A stretch of 64,000 nt of DNA, from the NCBI RefSeq assembly GCF_030704535.1, contig NC_081817.1:28893001-28957000 (forward strand), in the 5' to 3' direction. The notes beneath the pieces are model-generated. The model worked only from the letters and a program-made list of their open reading frames with translations, did no database searches and was not told the origin of the DNA. Numbering within the stretch: position 1 is the stretch's first letter; the number at the start of each line of letters is the position of its first letter. Origin of the DNA: Vitis vinifera. Taxonomy: Eukaryota > Streptophyta > Magnoliopsida > Vitales > Vitaceae. Positions 48,745 to 61,477 of the stretch are shown one piece after another. Position numbers and translations under genes: made by a program.

Positions 48745-49824
48745 CAGGTCTGAAACTCGTTTGGAGGTATTATTCGTACTGTCGTTTTTGATTTGTTATG
48801 GAAAAAGAGTTATATGCGTTGGATTAAAGAGACTCAATTTTGAAAATGCAAGAGATAATGGCTGCAGTTGTTATATGAATATGCATATGTTCATTGATGT
48901 TAACACGCAGATTGGGTTTTGTTAACATTACCACAATTATTAATATTATATTGCTCTTGGTTTGTTCTTTTTGAATTCAACAAAGATTGGCATGATGATG
49001 GGTGTTTTATATTATAATATTATATTGCATATAAGGATGTTAATGGCTGCCGTTTTCATCAAATGCTTCAATTATAATATTGTATTGTTGAATGCTTCTA
49101 ATTACCGCAAATCAAGAGTGATAATGGTTGCAATTTTTTAAATATAAGTGCATAAGTTCACTGCTGTTCATCCGAATGTCATGCATAATTTCATTTGTGA
49201 TTTTGGTGATTTGCCATGCGAGTTTCTACAATAAGATTGTACTATTGTAGACTGCGCAAAAGACAATAATTAGAATGCTACATGGCTGAACATTGGTGTT
49301 TATTGCTGATTTTTGTAAGGTTATTTTTCTATCGCAAATCAGAACATGCTTGCTGCAATTTTGGTTTTGATAACATGAATGTTTTAGTAAACCAGCAGCT
49401 CATTTATTTCCATTAATTTGTGAGTATTTCAAGAGTTGCTAGTTGTGATTACTTACATTTTCTTCCTCATCGGCAGATGATATGTTTTGATGTAATCACT
49501 GTAACTCTTCTAGTATTGTCTATATTTATTTATCTCTCTATCTGAGTAAATTAATTAGGGACATAGACTAGAAGTAATAATTTCACATTTATATTTAAGA
49601 GGCATGTTTTCTCCCATCGAGTGGTACATGTTGATCTTATGTTGCTTTTATATGCATAACATATGTTTAGTTTAGTTCTCCCATCGAGATTACTGTCCAT
49701 GGATGTTATGATGCATATATGAATTTTGCTGTCATTATTGTTATTATGCAATCTTGGTTTAAATTCAGTTTTTGATTATTATTGAATTGCTGTAATTTTA
49801 TTTTATGCATAATCTTGTGACAGA
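48745..49824 (+). other. 5' untranslated leader of the inner element
   Basis: About 1.1 kb between the primer-binding site and the gag-pol ATG without a long ORF. A long leader of this kind is known in several plant copia lineages. Nothing else is recognised in it. Confidence 0.6.
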
Positions 49825-52800
49825 ATGACATCTTTCAATCCCTTAGCCAATATCCTAACCCAAAAGAAGCTTGAGGGTCCTAACTATGTTGATTGGAAAA
49901 GAAATTTGGACATTTTGCTTACTGCAGAAGAATATAAGTTTGTGCTCAGTGAAGTGTGTCTTGAAAAACCCGGTGAAGGTGCCACTCAAGATCAAATTAA
50001 GGCTCACCAGAAATGGGTTAAAGCTGATGAGATGGCGCGATGTTACATTTTGGCATCTATGTCAAATGTTTTGCAACATCAGCATCAGAAAATGGATACA
50101 GCTTATGACATCTTAGAAAATCTCAAGGAGATGTTTGGAGACCAAACTAGTGCAGCAAGGCAGAACACACTAAGGGAGATCCTGACTTCTAAAATGGAGG
50201 AAGGAACTCAAGTAAGAACTCATGTTTTGAAGATGATGAGTCTTCTGAATGACATGGAGGTTCTAGGTGCTGAAGTTGACAAGGCTACTCAGATTGAGAT
50301 GGTCTTGAACACTCTGCCTCCCAGTTTTCAGCAGTTTCGTTTGAACTATAACATGAATAAAATGGATTTTACTTTGTCTAAACTGCTGAATGAGCTGGTA
50401 GCTGCTCAGACTATTATTAAGCAAGGAGCTGCACCTGTTGTGCTTAACATTGAGCGAGTTTTTTCATCTGTCCAGAAAAAGGGTAAGAAAAAGAAAAATG
50501 TTAAGCCAAACAACAATGGTGCTGCTAATGGTGTAAATGGTGTTGTGAAAAAGCCGAAAGGTAAGTGTTTTCACTGCAAGCAACCTAGTCACTGGAAGCT
50601 ACAATGTCCGACATGGCTAGCCAAGAAAAAACAAGGTACATCTCCTTTTCATTTACTGGTTGTTGAAACTTGTTTAGCGGTGTTGACTACACACCAATGG
50701 TGTGTAGACTTAGGAGCCACTAATCATGTCTGCAATTCATTGCAGGGGTTTCAGGAAACACGCCAGCTAAGTAAAGGGGAAGTGAACATTTTTCTGGGAA
50801 ATGGCTCTGAAGTTGCAGTTTTAGCTGTAGGAAACATTGCTTTGAATTTTAAGAATAATAGAACATTGTTTTTAAAGAATGTCTTGTATGTTCCTTCGAT
50901 TAGAAGGAATTTGATTCCAATTTCTAGTTTGAGTAAGAACGGATATTCTGTTTGTTTTAATGAATTTTATGATGATTCTGTCGTTATTAAATTTAGAGAA
51001 CAAATGATATGTTCTGGCTCTTTAATTGATAGTTTATATATTCTTAAAGTTACACCTGAACTGCAACTTACTAATTCTGAAGTAAATAACTTTGATATTG
51101 TCGCACCATTGAAAAGAAAGCGTCCTATTGAATTGAGCTATACTTATCTTTGGCATTTGAGACTTGGTCATATTAATTTAGATAGAATTTCTTTGTTGGT
51201 TAAAGATGGACCTTTGAGTTCATTGAAAGTGGAGGCACTACCAACGTGTGAATCCTGTCTAGAAGGAAAAATGACTAAGAGACCTTTTCCCTTAAAGGGT
51301 AATAGAGCCAACGATGTTCTTGAATTAATCCATTCTGATTTGTGTGGTCCAATGAGTGTCCAAGCTAGGGGTGGTTTTGAGTATTTTGTGACATTCACAG
51401 ATGATTACTCAAGGTATGGATATATTTACTTATTGTGCCGTAAGTCTGAGTGTTTTGAGAAATTCAAAGCATTCAAGGCAGAAATGGAGCAGCGACATGG
51501 AAAATATATCAAGACATTACGGTCTGACCATGGTGGAGAATACATCTCTAGGGAATTCATTACCTTTTTATCAGAACAAGGGATTACTTCACAGTTATCT
51601 GCACCTGGTATGCCACAACAGAATGGTGTAGCAGAAAGAAGAAATAGGACACTTATGGAAATGGTTAGATCAATGATGAGTTATTCAGATTTGCCAATTT
51701 CATTATGGGGACATGCAATTGAGACAGCAGCATACATTCTGAATTTAGTTCCTTCTAAGTCAGTACCTAAGACTCCTACAGAATTGTGGACTGGACGTAA
51801 GCCCAACCTGAAACATGTTCGGATGTGGGGTTGTCCAACACATGTGTTGAAAGGGAAAACAGATAAGTTGGAAACAAAAACAGAATTATGTTTCTTTATT
51901 GGATATCCTAGATGAACGAAAGGTGGTTTATTTTATAGTCCTAAATATAAAAAGATCATTGTTAGCACCAATGCACATTATCTTGAGGAAAACTATATTA
52001 GAAACCATATTCCCAAAAGCCAATTAGCCTTAAATGAGTTGAGAGGAGACACCATACCAGCTAGAATTTTTCCATCAGAACATGAACCTGAACCATTCAT
52101 GGTCGGAGCTGACATTCCGTTACCTCAACGTAGTGGGAGAAATGTTAGTGGACCGAAATTTGAAACTTCTGACATTTCATTGCCTGTTGGTGATGAAGAA
52201 AATGTTGAAGCACCAGTACATGTGCCGTTTGAAGAATATATTGATGAAGTACAGGATGTGGTCCCACCAGTCATAAACTTGCCGGCCTTACAGCCACAGC
52301 AAGATGAAGGTGTGGCTGAACAACCTGTAGTACTTCGTCGTAGTGGGAGAACAAGACGACCACCGGTTCAATATACACTCTTGGGAGAAGCATTTGATAG
52401 AATCCCTGAAGAAGTGAATACCGAACCAGTATGTTACGACGATGCACTACAAGATAAAGATGCTGATAAGTGGCTTGTAGCTATGAAATCTGAGATGGAG
52501 TCTATGTACTCTAATCAAGTCTGGGAACTTGTAGAACCACCTAAAGGGGTGAAACCCATTGGATGTAAGTAGATCTATAAGAAAAAGAGAGGTATAGACG
52601 GAAAAGTGCAAACTTATAAAGCTAGGCTTGTTGCGAAATGGTATACTCAGAAAGAAGGGATCGATTATGAGGAAACTTTTTCGCCAGTAGCCATGCTTAA
52701 GTCTATTAGAATTCTCTTATCCATTACAGCTTATTTCGATTATGAAATTTGGCAAATGGATGTCAAGATAGCTTTCTTAAATGGAAGTCTTGATGAATGC

Positions 52801-54000
52801 ATCTATATGAAGCAACCAGAAGGTTTCATAACAAATGGGCAAGAACATTTGCTATGCAAATTGAATAGGTCCATTTATGGCCTTAAACAGACATCTAGAT
52901 CTTGGAATACTTGTTTTGACCAGACGATCAAGACTTTTGGTTTTGATCAATGTCATGATGAGTCTTGCGTGTATAAGAAGTGGAATGGTAAGAAGGTGGT
53001 GTTTTTGGTACTATACATGGATGATATTCTACTTATAGGAAATTGTATAGGTATGTTGACTTCGGTCAAGGACTGGTTGTCTCAGCGTTTTGATATGAAG
53101 GACTTGGGAGAAGCTGCTCATATTCTTGGGATCAAGCTTATGTGAAATCGCAAGAAAATGATGATAGGCTTATCCCAGGCACTTTATATTGATACTATTC
53201 TCAATCGTTTCAACATGCAGGGTTCAAATAAGGGTTTTCTTCCTTTTAGACATGGAATCGTTCTATCTAAGGATCAGTCTCCTAAGACTCCTGAAGAGAT
53301 AGAAAGCATGAAGGCAGTTCCTTATGCTTCTGCAGTAGGAAGTCTCATGTATGCGATGTTGTGTACTAGACCCGATATCTGTTTTGCTGTTGGCATGGTA
53401 AGCAGATTTCAGTTTAACCCGGGAAGAGAACATTGGACTGCAGTTAAACATATAATCAAGTACTTAAAAAGAACCAGAGATTATATGTTAGTTTTCCAGT
53501 CAGAAAATCTTGTGCCCATAGGGTATACAGATTCAGATTTTCAATCTGATCAGGACTCTCGGAAATCTACCTCGGGAAATGTTTTTGTCTTAGGAAGTGG
53601 AGCCATTAGTTGGAGGAGTATCAAGCAAACTTGTGTTGCTGACTCCACCATGGAAGCTAAATATGTGGCAGCCTCTGAGGCAGCCAAGGAAGTTGTGTGG
53701 CTTAGAAACTTCCTTTTGGATCTAGGTGTGGTTCCTTCGGTTCAATCGCCTATTACACTTTATTGTGATAATAGCGGGGCGGTTGCAAACTCGAAAGAGC
53801 CACGGAGCCATAAAAGGGCAAAACACATAGAGCGTAAGTATCACTTGATACGAGACATAGTTCAAAGGGGTGATGTGGTGGTGATGAAGATTGCATCGGA
53901 AAACAACCTAGCAGATCCTTTTACAAAGAGCTTATCGTCCACGACTTTTGAAAGACATGTAGAAGGAATGGGGGTTAAAGTAGCAGATGCATGGTTATAA
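49825..54000 (+). pseudogene. Inner element gag-pol polyprotein, one frame with three in-frame stops
   Basis: 1391 codons in a single frame from ATG 49825 to TAA 53998-54000. Domains in order: Gag ([13 protein letters not shown]...); zinc knuckle [14 protein letters not shown]; protease with [12 protein letters not shown] where DSG is usual; GAG_pre-integrs H-H-C-C (LWHLRLGH...CESC); integrase D, D, E at [17 protein letters not shown] and NGVAERRN; reverse transcriptase with QMDVKIAFLNG and YMDDILL; RNase H with YTDSDFQSD and the tRNA/processed C-terminus NLADPFTKSL. In-frame stops are TGA 51913-51915 (in GYPR/TKGG), TAG 52570-52572 (after PIGCK) and TGA 53143-53145 (after GIKLM). There are no frameshifts. 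The stops and the Ser-to-Leu protease change make it non-autonomous now, but damage is light, in keeping with the similar LTRs. Confidence 0.9.
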
Positions 54001-54005
54001 GTCTA

Positions 54006-54015
54006 AGTGGGAGAT
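54006..54015 (+). other. Polypurine tract of the inner element
   Basis: Purine-rich AGTGGGAGAT directly before the 3' LTR, the expected plus-strand priming site. Confidence 0.75.
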
Positions 54016-55210
54016 TGATAGAGATATACTATTAACCATGCATAAGCGTGAATTTAATAGTATGTTATTATGATGTCATTCTATAAACAATTATTTCTTT
54101 GTATTTAATTGGAGATTTGCATTAGATAAATTAATCTTTCGGCATAATTTAATAATAATTGTGTTAGTATATTTTATATATAACTAACTGGACCAAGTAG
54201 AGAATGAATGTTTTGTACTGACTGTTAAAACATATTCTCTAGGACATTAGAAATAAGATTTATGTTTTTAATCATGATTTAATTAATATGAGCAAATATA
54301 AAATGTCTTGTGTTTTGATTCATTAAAGAGTGAGTTTCATTTATTGGAGCGATAGGACTCGATGAGTTGGACAAAGACGCTTTATGTTTGCGATGTATTA
54401 AATAATGATTGAATCCACGTCTCAGTATAGAGATTGATGATGCACTTTAAGTAAGCTTATAAGGTTTCATAGTGTAAACCCTGCAGGTGGATTTTTATCC
54501 GACACATGAATTAAGTTAAGCGACAATCTTGAAGATCTATTGTTACTCAAATAAATTGTCAGTAATTTGTTTGATGTAAATAGCATCTGTAATCTTAACG
54601 TGGGAAACATAAATTATTATGTAATGGAATTGTAAGATTAATAAGGAGTTCAATCATGAATTTTTAGTGGTATAATTTGTGATTAATTATAATGAGAATA
54701 TACTGGTCCTGTATGAATTCTTATTATAATTAGTAGCCTTGTTAATTTTATTCCTGCGGTCCCTGTTGTGCCTTAATTATTTGGACTATACATGAATTAT
54801 GTGTTTTAAATAAATGATAGATTAGTTTTTAATTAAATTTTATTTAATTAAAAATAGATAATCTAATTTATTTAAAATGAGCATTTTAAGGGAAAGAGAG
54901 TCACGCTTATATCGGTTTTTCTGGAAGCAAATTATACGCTTAAGAGTTTCTAAGAAAGCGATCTTCTTCCCATCGAAGAGAGGTATATTAGAAACAGAAA
55001 AGAGAGTGACAAAACCTTAGCGATTGTTTTTTTTTTTGCCCACTCAGAAATCATAGTCCGGAAATTGATAAGGTAAACAACAGAAGATTGTAGGAGATTG
55101 TGGGCGTTTTCAGTAGAGAAAAAGGTCAGTCTTTTACATTTGGTTTTGGCTTGCCTCCATGCTTGTTTCATCATGATTTGTTTCCGCTGCGTAAATCATG
55201 GTTTCTATCA
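54016..55210 (+). repeat. 3' LTR of the inner copia element
   Basis: 1195 bp, paired with 47537-48730. It has one more T than the 5' LTR in the T-run near 55030. Confidence 0.92.
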
Positions 55211-55214
55211 GTAC

Positions 55215-56935
55215 AAGATACTATTATGTGGATTTGCTAAGAAGCAAAGAGGAGGCCTTAGATGTGTTTCAACATTACAAGAATGGGGTTGAAAATCAAC
55301 TTAGTGGAAAGATTAAGGCAATAAGAAGTGATAGAGGTGGAGAGTATGAAGCTCCTTTTAGAGAATTTTGTTCAGAACATGGAATAATCCACCAAACTAT
55401 TGCTCCTTATTCACCTTAATTGAACGGTGTTGCTGAGTGCAAGAACCGTACATTAAAGGAAATTAAGAATGCTATGTTGATAAGTTCGAGTCTACCCCAA
55501 AACTTATGGGGGGAAACAATTCTTTCTGAAAACTACATTCTTAACAAGATACCACACAAGAATGAGGATGTAACTTCATATGAGTTATGAAAGGGTCACA
55601 AACCCTCTTACAAATGTTTGAAAGTGTGGGGGTGTTTGGCTAAAGTAGGAGTGCCAAAACCTAAACAAGTTAAGATTGGGCCTAAAACTATTGATTGTAT
55701 ATTTATTGGATATGCAAACAATAGTAGTGCATATCGTTTTCTTGTACATAAGTCTGGCATTCCTGATATACATGAAGATACAATTATTGAGTCTAGGAAT
55801 GCGCCATCTTTTGAGAATATTTTTCCTTGTAAAGAAAAGCAAGAAGTAAATTCAAATAAGAGAACTTATGATACTGCAAATGGTAATCATCAAAATGAGG
55901 AAGAACCAAGACGCAGTAAGAGAGCCAAGAAGACAGTTTTTTTGGCCCGGATTATCTAACTTACATGTTAGATAATGAACCTAAGACATTCAAAGAAGCA
56001 ATGTCAACACCAGAAGCCCCATTTTGGAAAGAGGTTATCAATAGTGAAATTGAATCCATCATGCATAACCACACATGGAAATTGGTGGATTTACCACCAA
56101 GAAATAGACCTTTGGGTTGCAAATGGATCTTCAAGAAAAAGAGGAAGCCTGATGGAACAATAGATAAGTACAAGGCTAGATTGGTAGATAAAGGATTTAA
56201 GCAACTGGAAGGCCTTGATTTCTTTGAAACATATTCACCAGTTACGAGAATAACATCTATTAGAGTGTTAATTGCTATTGCAACATTGCATAATTTGGAA
56301 ATTCATCAAATGGATGTTAAGACAACCTTTTTAAATGGCGAGTTAGAAGAAGAAATATATATGGAACAACCTGAAGGGTTTGTTGCTCCTGGACAAGAAA
56401 AGAAGGTGTGTAAGCTGATAAAGTCCCTATATGGGTTAAAACAAGCACCAAAACAATGGCATGAGAAATTTGACAAAGTAATGTTGTCAAATGATTTTAA
56501 AATTAATGAATGTGATAAATGTGTATATACAAAGAATACACAAAGTGAGTATGTCATTGTGTGCCTATATGTGGATGATATGTTAATTATTGGTAACAAT
56601 AATGATGTCATTAAAGCTACCAAGAAAATGTTGACCAGTTATTTTGATATGAAAGACATGGGTGTCACAGATGTGATCTTAGTTATAAAAATAGCCAAGA
56701 CATCTAGTGGACTAATATTATCTCAATGTCATTACATTGAGAAAATTCTTAAACGGTTTAACCAATATGATGATAATCCAATTAAGACACCAGTAGATTT
56801 AAATCTACATTTAGCTAAAAATAATGGTCCAACAATTGACCAATTGGAATATTCTCGTATCATAGATAGTTTAATGTGTGTCATGAATTGCACGCGTCCA
56901 TACATAGCCTACGCAGTTAATAAACTAAAGATGAC
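55215..56935 (+). pseudogene. Outer element integrase C-part and reverse transcriptase
   Basis: This resumes the outer integrase as RYYYVDLLRSKEEA, then IRSDRGGEY (second Asp) and LNGVAECKNRTL (Glu). Stops interrupt at PYSP (TAA, about 55417-55419), YEL (TGA, near 55588) and after FLARII (55959). The last frame (from 55965) holds an uninterrupted reverse transcriptase: GCKWIFKKKR, YKARLVDKG, QMDVKTTFLNG, LYGLKQAPKQWH, the active-site YVDDMLIIG, and the connection up to NCTRPYIAYAVNKL. It then runs in frame into the duplicated block starting near 56936. RNase H is lost. The reverse transcriptase core looks complete, but nothing indicates activity. Confidence 0.85.
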
Positions 56936-57386
56936 TTCTAGGGTTGTGGGAATTGGAAAAGTGGTGCTAAAGATGACTTCTGGAAAAGAACTTATTCTCA
57001 TAGATGTGCTACATGTGCCTGATATTTTCAAGAATCTTGTTTTTGGTTCTATGCTTAGCAAAAATGGGTTCAAGTTAGTTTTCAAGTCTGACAAATTTGT
57101 ATTCATGAAAAATGGGATGTATGTGGGCAAGGGGTATATGACCAATGGCCTATTTAAGATGAATGTAATGACTGTTAAGCGTGATTTCAATAATAATAAA
57201 GGAAGTACTTTTGTTTACTTGATTGAGTCTTTTACTTTGTGGCATGATAGGTTAGGACATGTTAACAATAAAACTTTAAAAAAGGTTGATTAACATGAAT
57301 TTGTTGCCTTCTTTTAGCATTGATTTTAAACATAAATGTGAAGTGTGTGTGGAAGCCAAGATGGCTAAGCCACCATTTCATTCAAA
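56936..57386 (+). repeat. Duplicated protease/GAG_pre-integrs segment fused to reverse transcriptase
   Basis: About 450 bp matching 46975-47425 (SRVVGIGK...LHVPDI...[15 protein letters not shown]). It is joined in frame to the reverse transcriptase, giving a 442-codon ORF (55965-57293). This copy lacks the extra A near 46995 that shifts the first copy, so it keeps an older frame. It ends where the inverted LTR piece begins (57387-57391). Confidence 0.85.
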
Positions 57387-57390
57387 GAAG

Positions 57391-58038
57391 AAATGCCATA
57401 GGGGGAGGCTATTTATAGGTTTTTTGGTGACTCTTAAAAGAGACGTGTCTTAAATACTTGACATATCCTTTGACACAAGTTGTGTCCATTAGGAAGAGTT
57501 GTGTCTAATTGAAATGGTATGTCTTAATTTCCATTCACCTATAAATATCCCAACAATCCCCCACATGAATGGAAATTGACTTAAAAAAGGCAAACGGAAA
57601 ACTAAACAATCAAGAGAGTACAAAATTGGAAAGTGGTTGCATTAGGATAGGTAGTTTGTGGCTTTGAACCTTCCATAGTGAAATACTATTGGATTTACTA
57701 GTTGACAGTTCAAGACATCACATTCACTAATTAGCTAGTAAATCCGATAGTATTTCATTAAGGAAGGTTCAAAGCCACAAACTACCTATCCTGATGCAAT
57801 CACTTTCCAATTTTGTACTCTCTTGATTATTTAGTTTTCCATTTGCCTTTTTAAAGTCAATTTCCATTCATGTGGGGGATTGTTGGGATATTTATAGGTG
57901 AATGGAAATCAAGACATACCGTTTCAATTAGACACAACTCTTCCTAATGGACACAACTTGTGTCAAGTATTTAAGACACATCTCTTCTAAGAGTCACCAG
58001 AAAATCTATAAATAGCGCCCCCCCTCCCCATGGCATTT
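57391..58038. repeat. Fold-back inverted repeat at the 3' end of the outer element
   Basis: The left arm 57391-57701 is the reverse complement of the right arm 57735-58038, with a 33-nt loop. Each arm contains about 165 bp of LTR head plus about 150 bp of 3' internal sequence including the polypurine tract. A transcript could form a hairpin of about 300 bp. It mirrors the inverted duplication at the 5' end. Confidence 0.85.
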
Positions 58039-58358
58039 CTCATTCATTCCATCATTAATTCTCTCCACTTCTTCTCATTTCTTCCAAGTGCTTGGTATTC
58101 AAAAGAGTTCAAGTCATCAAGTGATTTGTTGTTTCTTGTGATTTGGAGTGTTACTATCACAAGAAAGTAATGGTTGTATCCTGGGAGACGATTGTCAACA
58201 AATCGTAAGCACGAGTGCGAGACAAATTTGTCTTAAGGACATAGAGCCAAACTCTAGCCTCGATCAACCATCTGTAAGATTCAATATTTACTTACCTTCT
58301 CGTTTATTTATTATACATAATTATTTGACCATACATTTGTGATAATTCCAAAATAACA
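57881..58358 (+). repeat. 3' LTR of the outer copia element
   Basis: 478 bp, TGTTGGGATA to AATAACA. It lacks 12 bp present in the 5' LTR (after GTGTCAA). A CTATAAATAG box is kept. Confidence 0.88.
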
Positions 58359-59097
58359 TGAAATTGTCATCTTAATATGTTGTTCATTTGGAAATGTCAT
58401 GCTTTGTTTGATAAATATTCTCGAAAGCAATTATTGAAAACAATTTTTGAAAACTATTTTATTAGGTTTTGTAAAATAAAAGTATATTTGAGAATGTGAA
58501 ATGTCTTTTAACCTTTTTTTTTTATATAGATTTTTAACTATATTTTAAAGGCAATTTTTTATTTTTAATGATTTTTCATATCTATATAATTATTTTTTAA
58601 AACAACTCTCATAAAATAAATAAAAATAACTGAAGAACTATATATTTTCTAACACTTTTTATCTATTTTTAATAATAGAAAATAGTTTTCTGATTTTTTT
58701 TTTTAATCAAACTTATTTTCATGTTTTTCTAAAACTATTTTCATGTCAAACAAGACTTTATTTTCCACATCAGATTTTTCTTCAATTACGTAGACCATAA
58801 CTAGAAGGATAATATAGGGTTTACACCACTAAACTCATAGCTTTTATCTTAGTACTCCTGTTAATGGTGGGGTCCCATTTGAGAAAGGGTCCTAATTAAC
58901 CTTTTGGCTTGCTTTTTGATGATCCTTTGACCAAGAAAAGTAAATACATATGATGTCAATACATATGACCATGACCAAGAAAAGTAACCCTAATACTATG
59001 ATGTTAATATCAAGATCAAAGTGTAAGTTAATGCTTAGCTTTTCAAGGATTGTCCTTGAGTGGGGCACACCACTATGCCGGATCCTAAAGTTCCACT
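58359..59097. repeat. Second tandem-duplication copy, part distal to the outer element
   Basis: Continues copy B of the 824-bp duplication and matches 44293-45056 in order, ending GGATCCTAAAGTTCCACT. Differences include T/A-run lengths and scattered substitutions. Confidence 0.8.
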
Positions 59098-61477
59098 AGA
59101 AACAAGACATCTTGTCCTCCAAGTTGATGTTAATGACCCAATTCTAGCTTTCCATAACTATGTATATGCCATGTCCATTTCTAGTTTGCTTTGGATAATG
59201 CCCAGCAAGTCACATCATTGAAAGTCCTATTTAATTAATTGTATTTGGAAAGTTTTGGACTCGCATTTAATTTATTCAGACTACAACTTCTTGATCAATT
59301 TCTATCATTAGTTAATTAGTGGTTGAAACATGGGTGTTACTTAAAACATACGTAACATCTTTATAGTTTGAATAAAATTAAAGAGCCAATCTTTGATCTC
59401 TCCATACACATACATTACTGATCAACTACCAATCTTTGAATAATGCCTACCAATAATGCTTAAGAAAATGTTAAGATACCATAATGCTACCTATAAAACT
59501 TTAAATCTGAACTATTAAATGTGTATGGGGAGATCAAGACCGTTAAATAAAAATACAAATAAATGATATAAAGATATAAATATACAAATAAACGAGACTA
59601 AAATATAAATAATGAGACTTAAAAATGTATATATCATCTAGTTATTGGTACATGTTTGATACTTAAAAAAAGATACACCGAAGAACCTAATATCTAACTA
59701 GGGTAGATAGCATTGATGATAGAAAATGTTGCCATATAAATTTTGATGTGGTTGTGGGTTTTTAAAATAACCATTTTTTATGACATCAATTGATAATTGT
59801 CTTTAAATTGCATTTTTTAAAGAAAACTTCGAGATTTAATTGAAGTTGTCTGCTCGAAAGATAACTTTCAATTGTATTTGTTTAAAGTTACTATATTTTT
59901 CTCAAAATCTCCCGCCAAGAAATGGAGTACTTGACAGTTTTCACGTGTTCAAAATCTTTTGAATCCAGAAAAAGGCCAAAAGAAAGTGGAAATAATCGAA
60001 AAGCAACTGAACAAATCTAGAAATGAATTAGGAAAAGGTGGTAGATAAAAAGATCCAAATAAATTTATGCTCTTCTGGCCCTGCAGAGTGCAGACCAGAC
60101 ATTAATAATGGAGAATGGCTGAATGGGCTTGTACCTCACCACTGTTGTTGGTTTTCAATTATTGAAACGGACAAAAGATATATGTATGAAAAATAATTGT
60201 CCTCGAAGAACTAACTTATTAAAAGGATGAAATTTGAAGAATTTCTTTTGTTTAATGGCCAAAAATTTTCATGGATGAAATCTTACTTCAGATATATCCA
60301 CTCAAATAATTATAGTAAAAGTATCTATGTTGAAAAAGGAGAAAAAAAAAAATCTTGCAAGTTTGAGTAATAATTTCAAAATCATGCAGAAAGTCAACAC
60401 TTGTGTGGCCTACTGACATCTTATCGGATCTTGGATAAACCCTAATGGGACCATTGAAATCTCAAGTTTTAATATCTTTGTCTGCGCAATTGCTTACAGC
60501 AACAGATCAGACACAGTTTTAGGGCATGTGAAGCTTTGTGAACCACAAGGTGCAGCTGGCAGTGTGGAAAGTTTCATCTTGATGGATTGGATTCTCCTAT
60601 CAAATACACAGTTCTACTCGAGCAATTTAATCATAGAGTACTGCATTTATATACTTATTTTGAAAACTCTTTACGAGATGAATCAATCTTATGTACATAA
60701 CTAGTATGGATTAACCTATGCTTCATTCATGAAAATTTTTAAACAAAAGATAAGGAAAAGAAAATAAAAAAGAAAAAAAAGAAAAAAATGATAAATAAAT
60801 TTGAAGTTAGTAGATTATTTTTACATGCTTTTTTTAAATCATTTTACTATTTTTTTTTCTTTTATATATAAAGATTAAGCAATTTGAAAATGTTTAAGGG
60901 TCTTTTCAGTTCAAAAACATTTATCAAAAAACAATTTTTTATAATTGTTATTAAAATGGGTTTCGATTGTTTTTATATAAAAAAAATTATGTTTAAAAAC
61001 TTATGTATAATGTAAAAGTTTTTGAAATATTATTTACATTTTTATTTGTTGCTCGTCATGTTCATCAAAAAACAATTGCAAACATTTCAAATTTTGTTTC
61101 TTTTTATGTCATAATAAATATTGTTTTCTACATATATAATAAACACCTCGAAATTCATTAATGTTTTATGTTTTTAGCATATAGCCATGAAAAAGGGGGA
61201 TTATGGTTGGTTGAGTCATTAAAAAAATCATGCCAATAGGAAATTGTACTCATTGAGAGTTATAGATTGAGGTTATAGAAGATTCTTCATGAAATGAGAA
61301 AGACACTAGGCTTTCTTCTTATTAATACTAAGTTAAGCAAGTCTCATATTACAATACTCATAGGTATTGTTTTCATTGTGAAGATCTTGAAGATCCTCTT
61401 TTAGCACACTAATACTAATTAACGATACTGAATTCTAGACGATGACAAAAGTCACTTAATAGTTGGGATTACATTTT
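59098..61477. other. Intergenic, nothing recognised; 3' flank of copy 7
   Basis: AT-rich DNA without a supported ORF, RNA gene or clear repeat, apart from A/T runs near 60330, 60770 and 60850 and a MITE-like TTTTTTGATAAA-type block near 60900-61120. Bases nearer 61470 are presumably the 3' UTR and flank of copy 7. Confidence 0.5.

Larger units (their letters stand above)
47537..55210 (+). mobile_element. Inner Ty1/copia retrotransposon, young and nearly complete
   Basis: The 5' LTR is 47537-48730 and the 3' LTR 54016-55210, with TGATAGA...TCTATCA ends. GTAC flanks both sides (47533-47536, 55211-55214), read as the target duplication. The primer-binding site TGGTATCAGAGC (48733-48744) matches initiator tRNA-Met. 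The polypurine tract AAGTGGGAGA lies just before 54016. By eye the LTRs differ at about 14 sites, mostly transitions, plus one T-run length change, or roughly 98-99% identity. It interrupts the outer integrase gene within TGTACAAGA, so excision of the element plus one GTAC restores the host reading frame. Confidence 0.93.
45120..58358 (+). mobile_element. Outer Ty1/copia retrotransposon, scrambled, hosting a nested element
   Basis: The 5' LTR is 45120-45609 and the 3' LTR 57881-58358, both starting T(A/G)TTGGGATATTTATAGG and ending AATAACA. A polypurine-like TGTGGGGGAT precedes the 3' LTR. Flanks TGAAG (45115-45119) and TGAAA (58359-58363) form a 5-bp target duplication with one mismatch. Gene order is gag, protease, integrase, reverse transcriptase, which defines copia. 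The inner element splits integrase at 47536/55211. Without it the element is about 5.6 kb. Its LTRs differ by substitutions and a 12-bp deletion, so it is clearly older than the inner element. Both internal ends carry inverted duplications, and a protease-to-GAG_pre-integrs segment is duplicated in place of RNase H. Confidence 0.88.
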
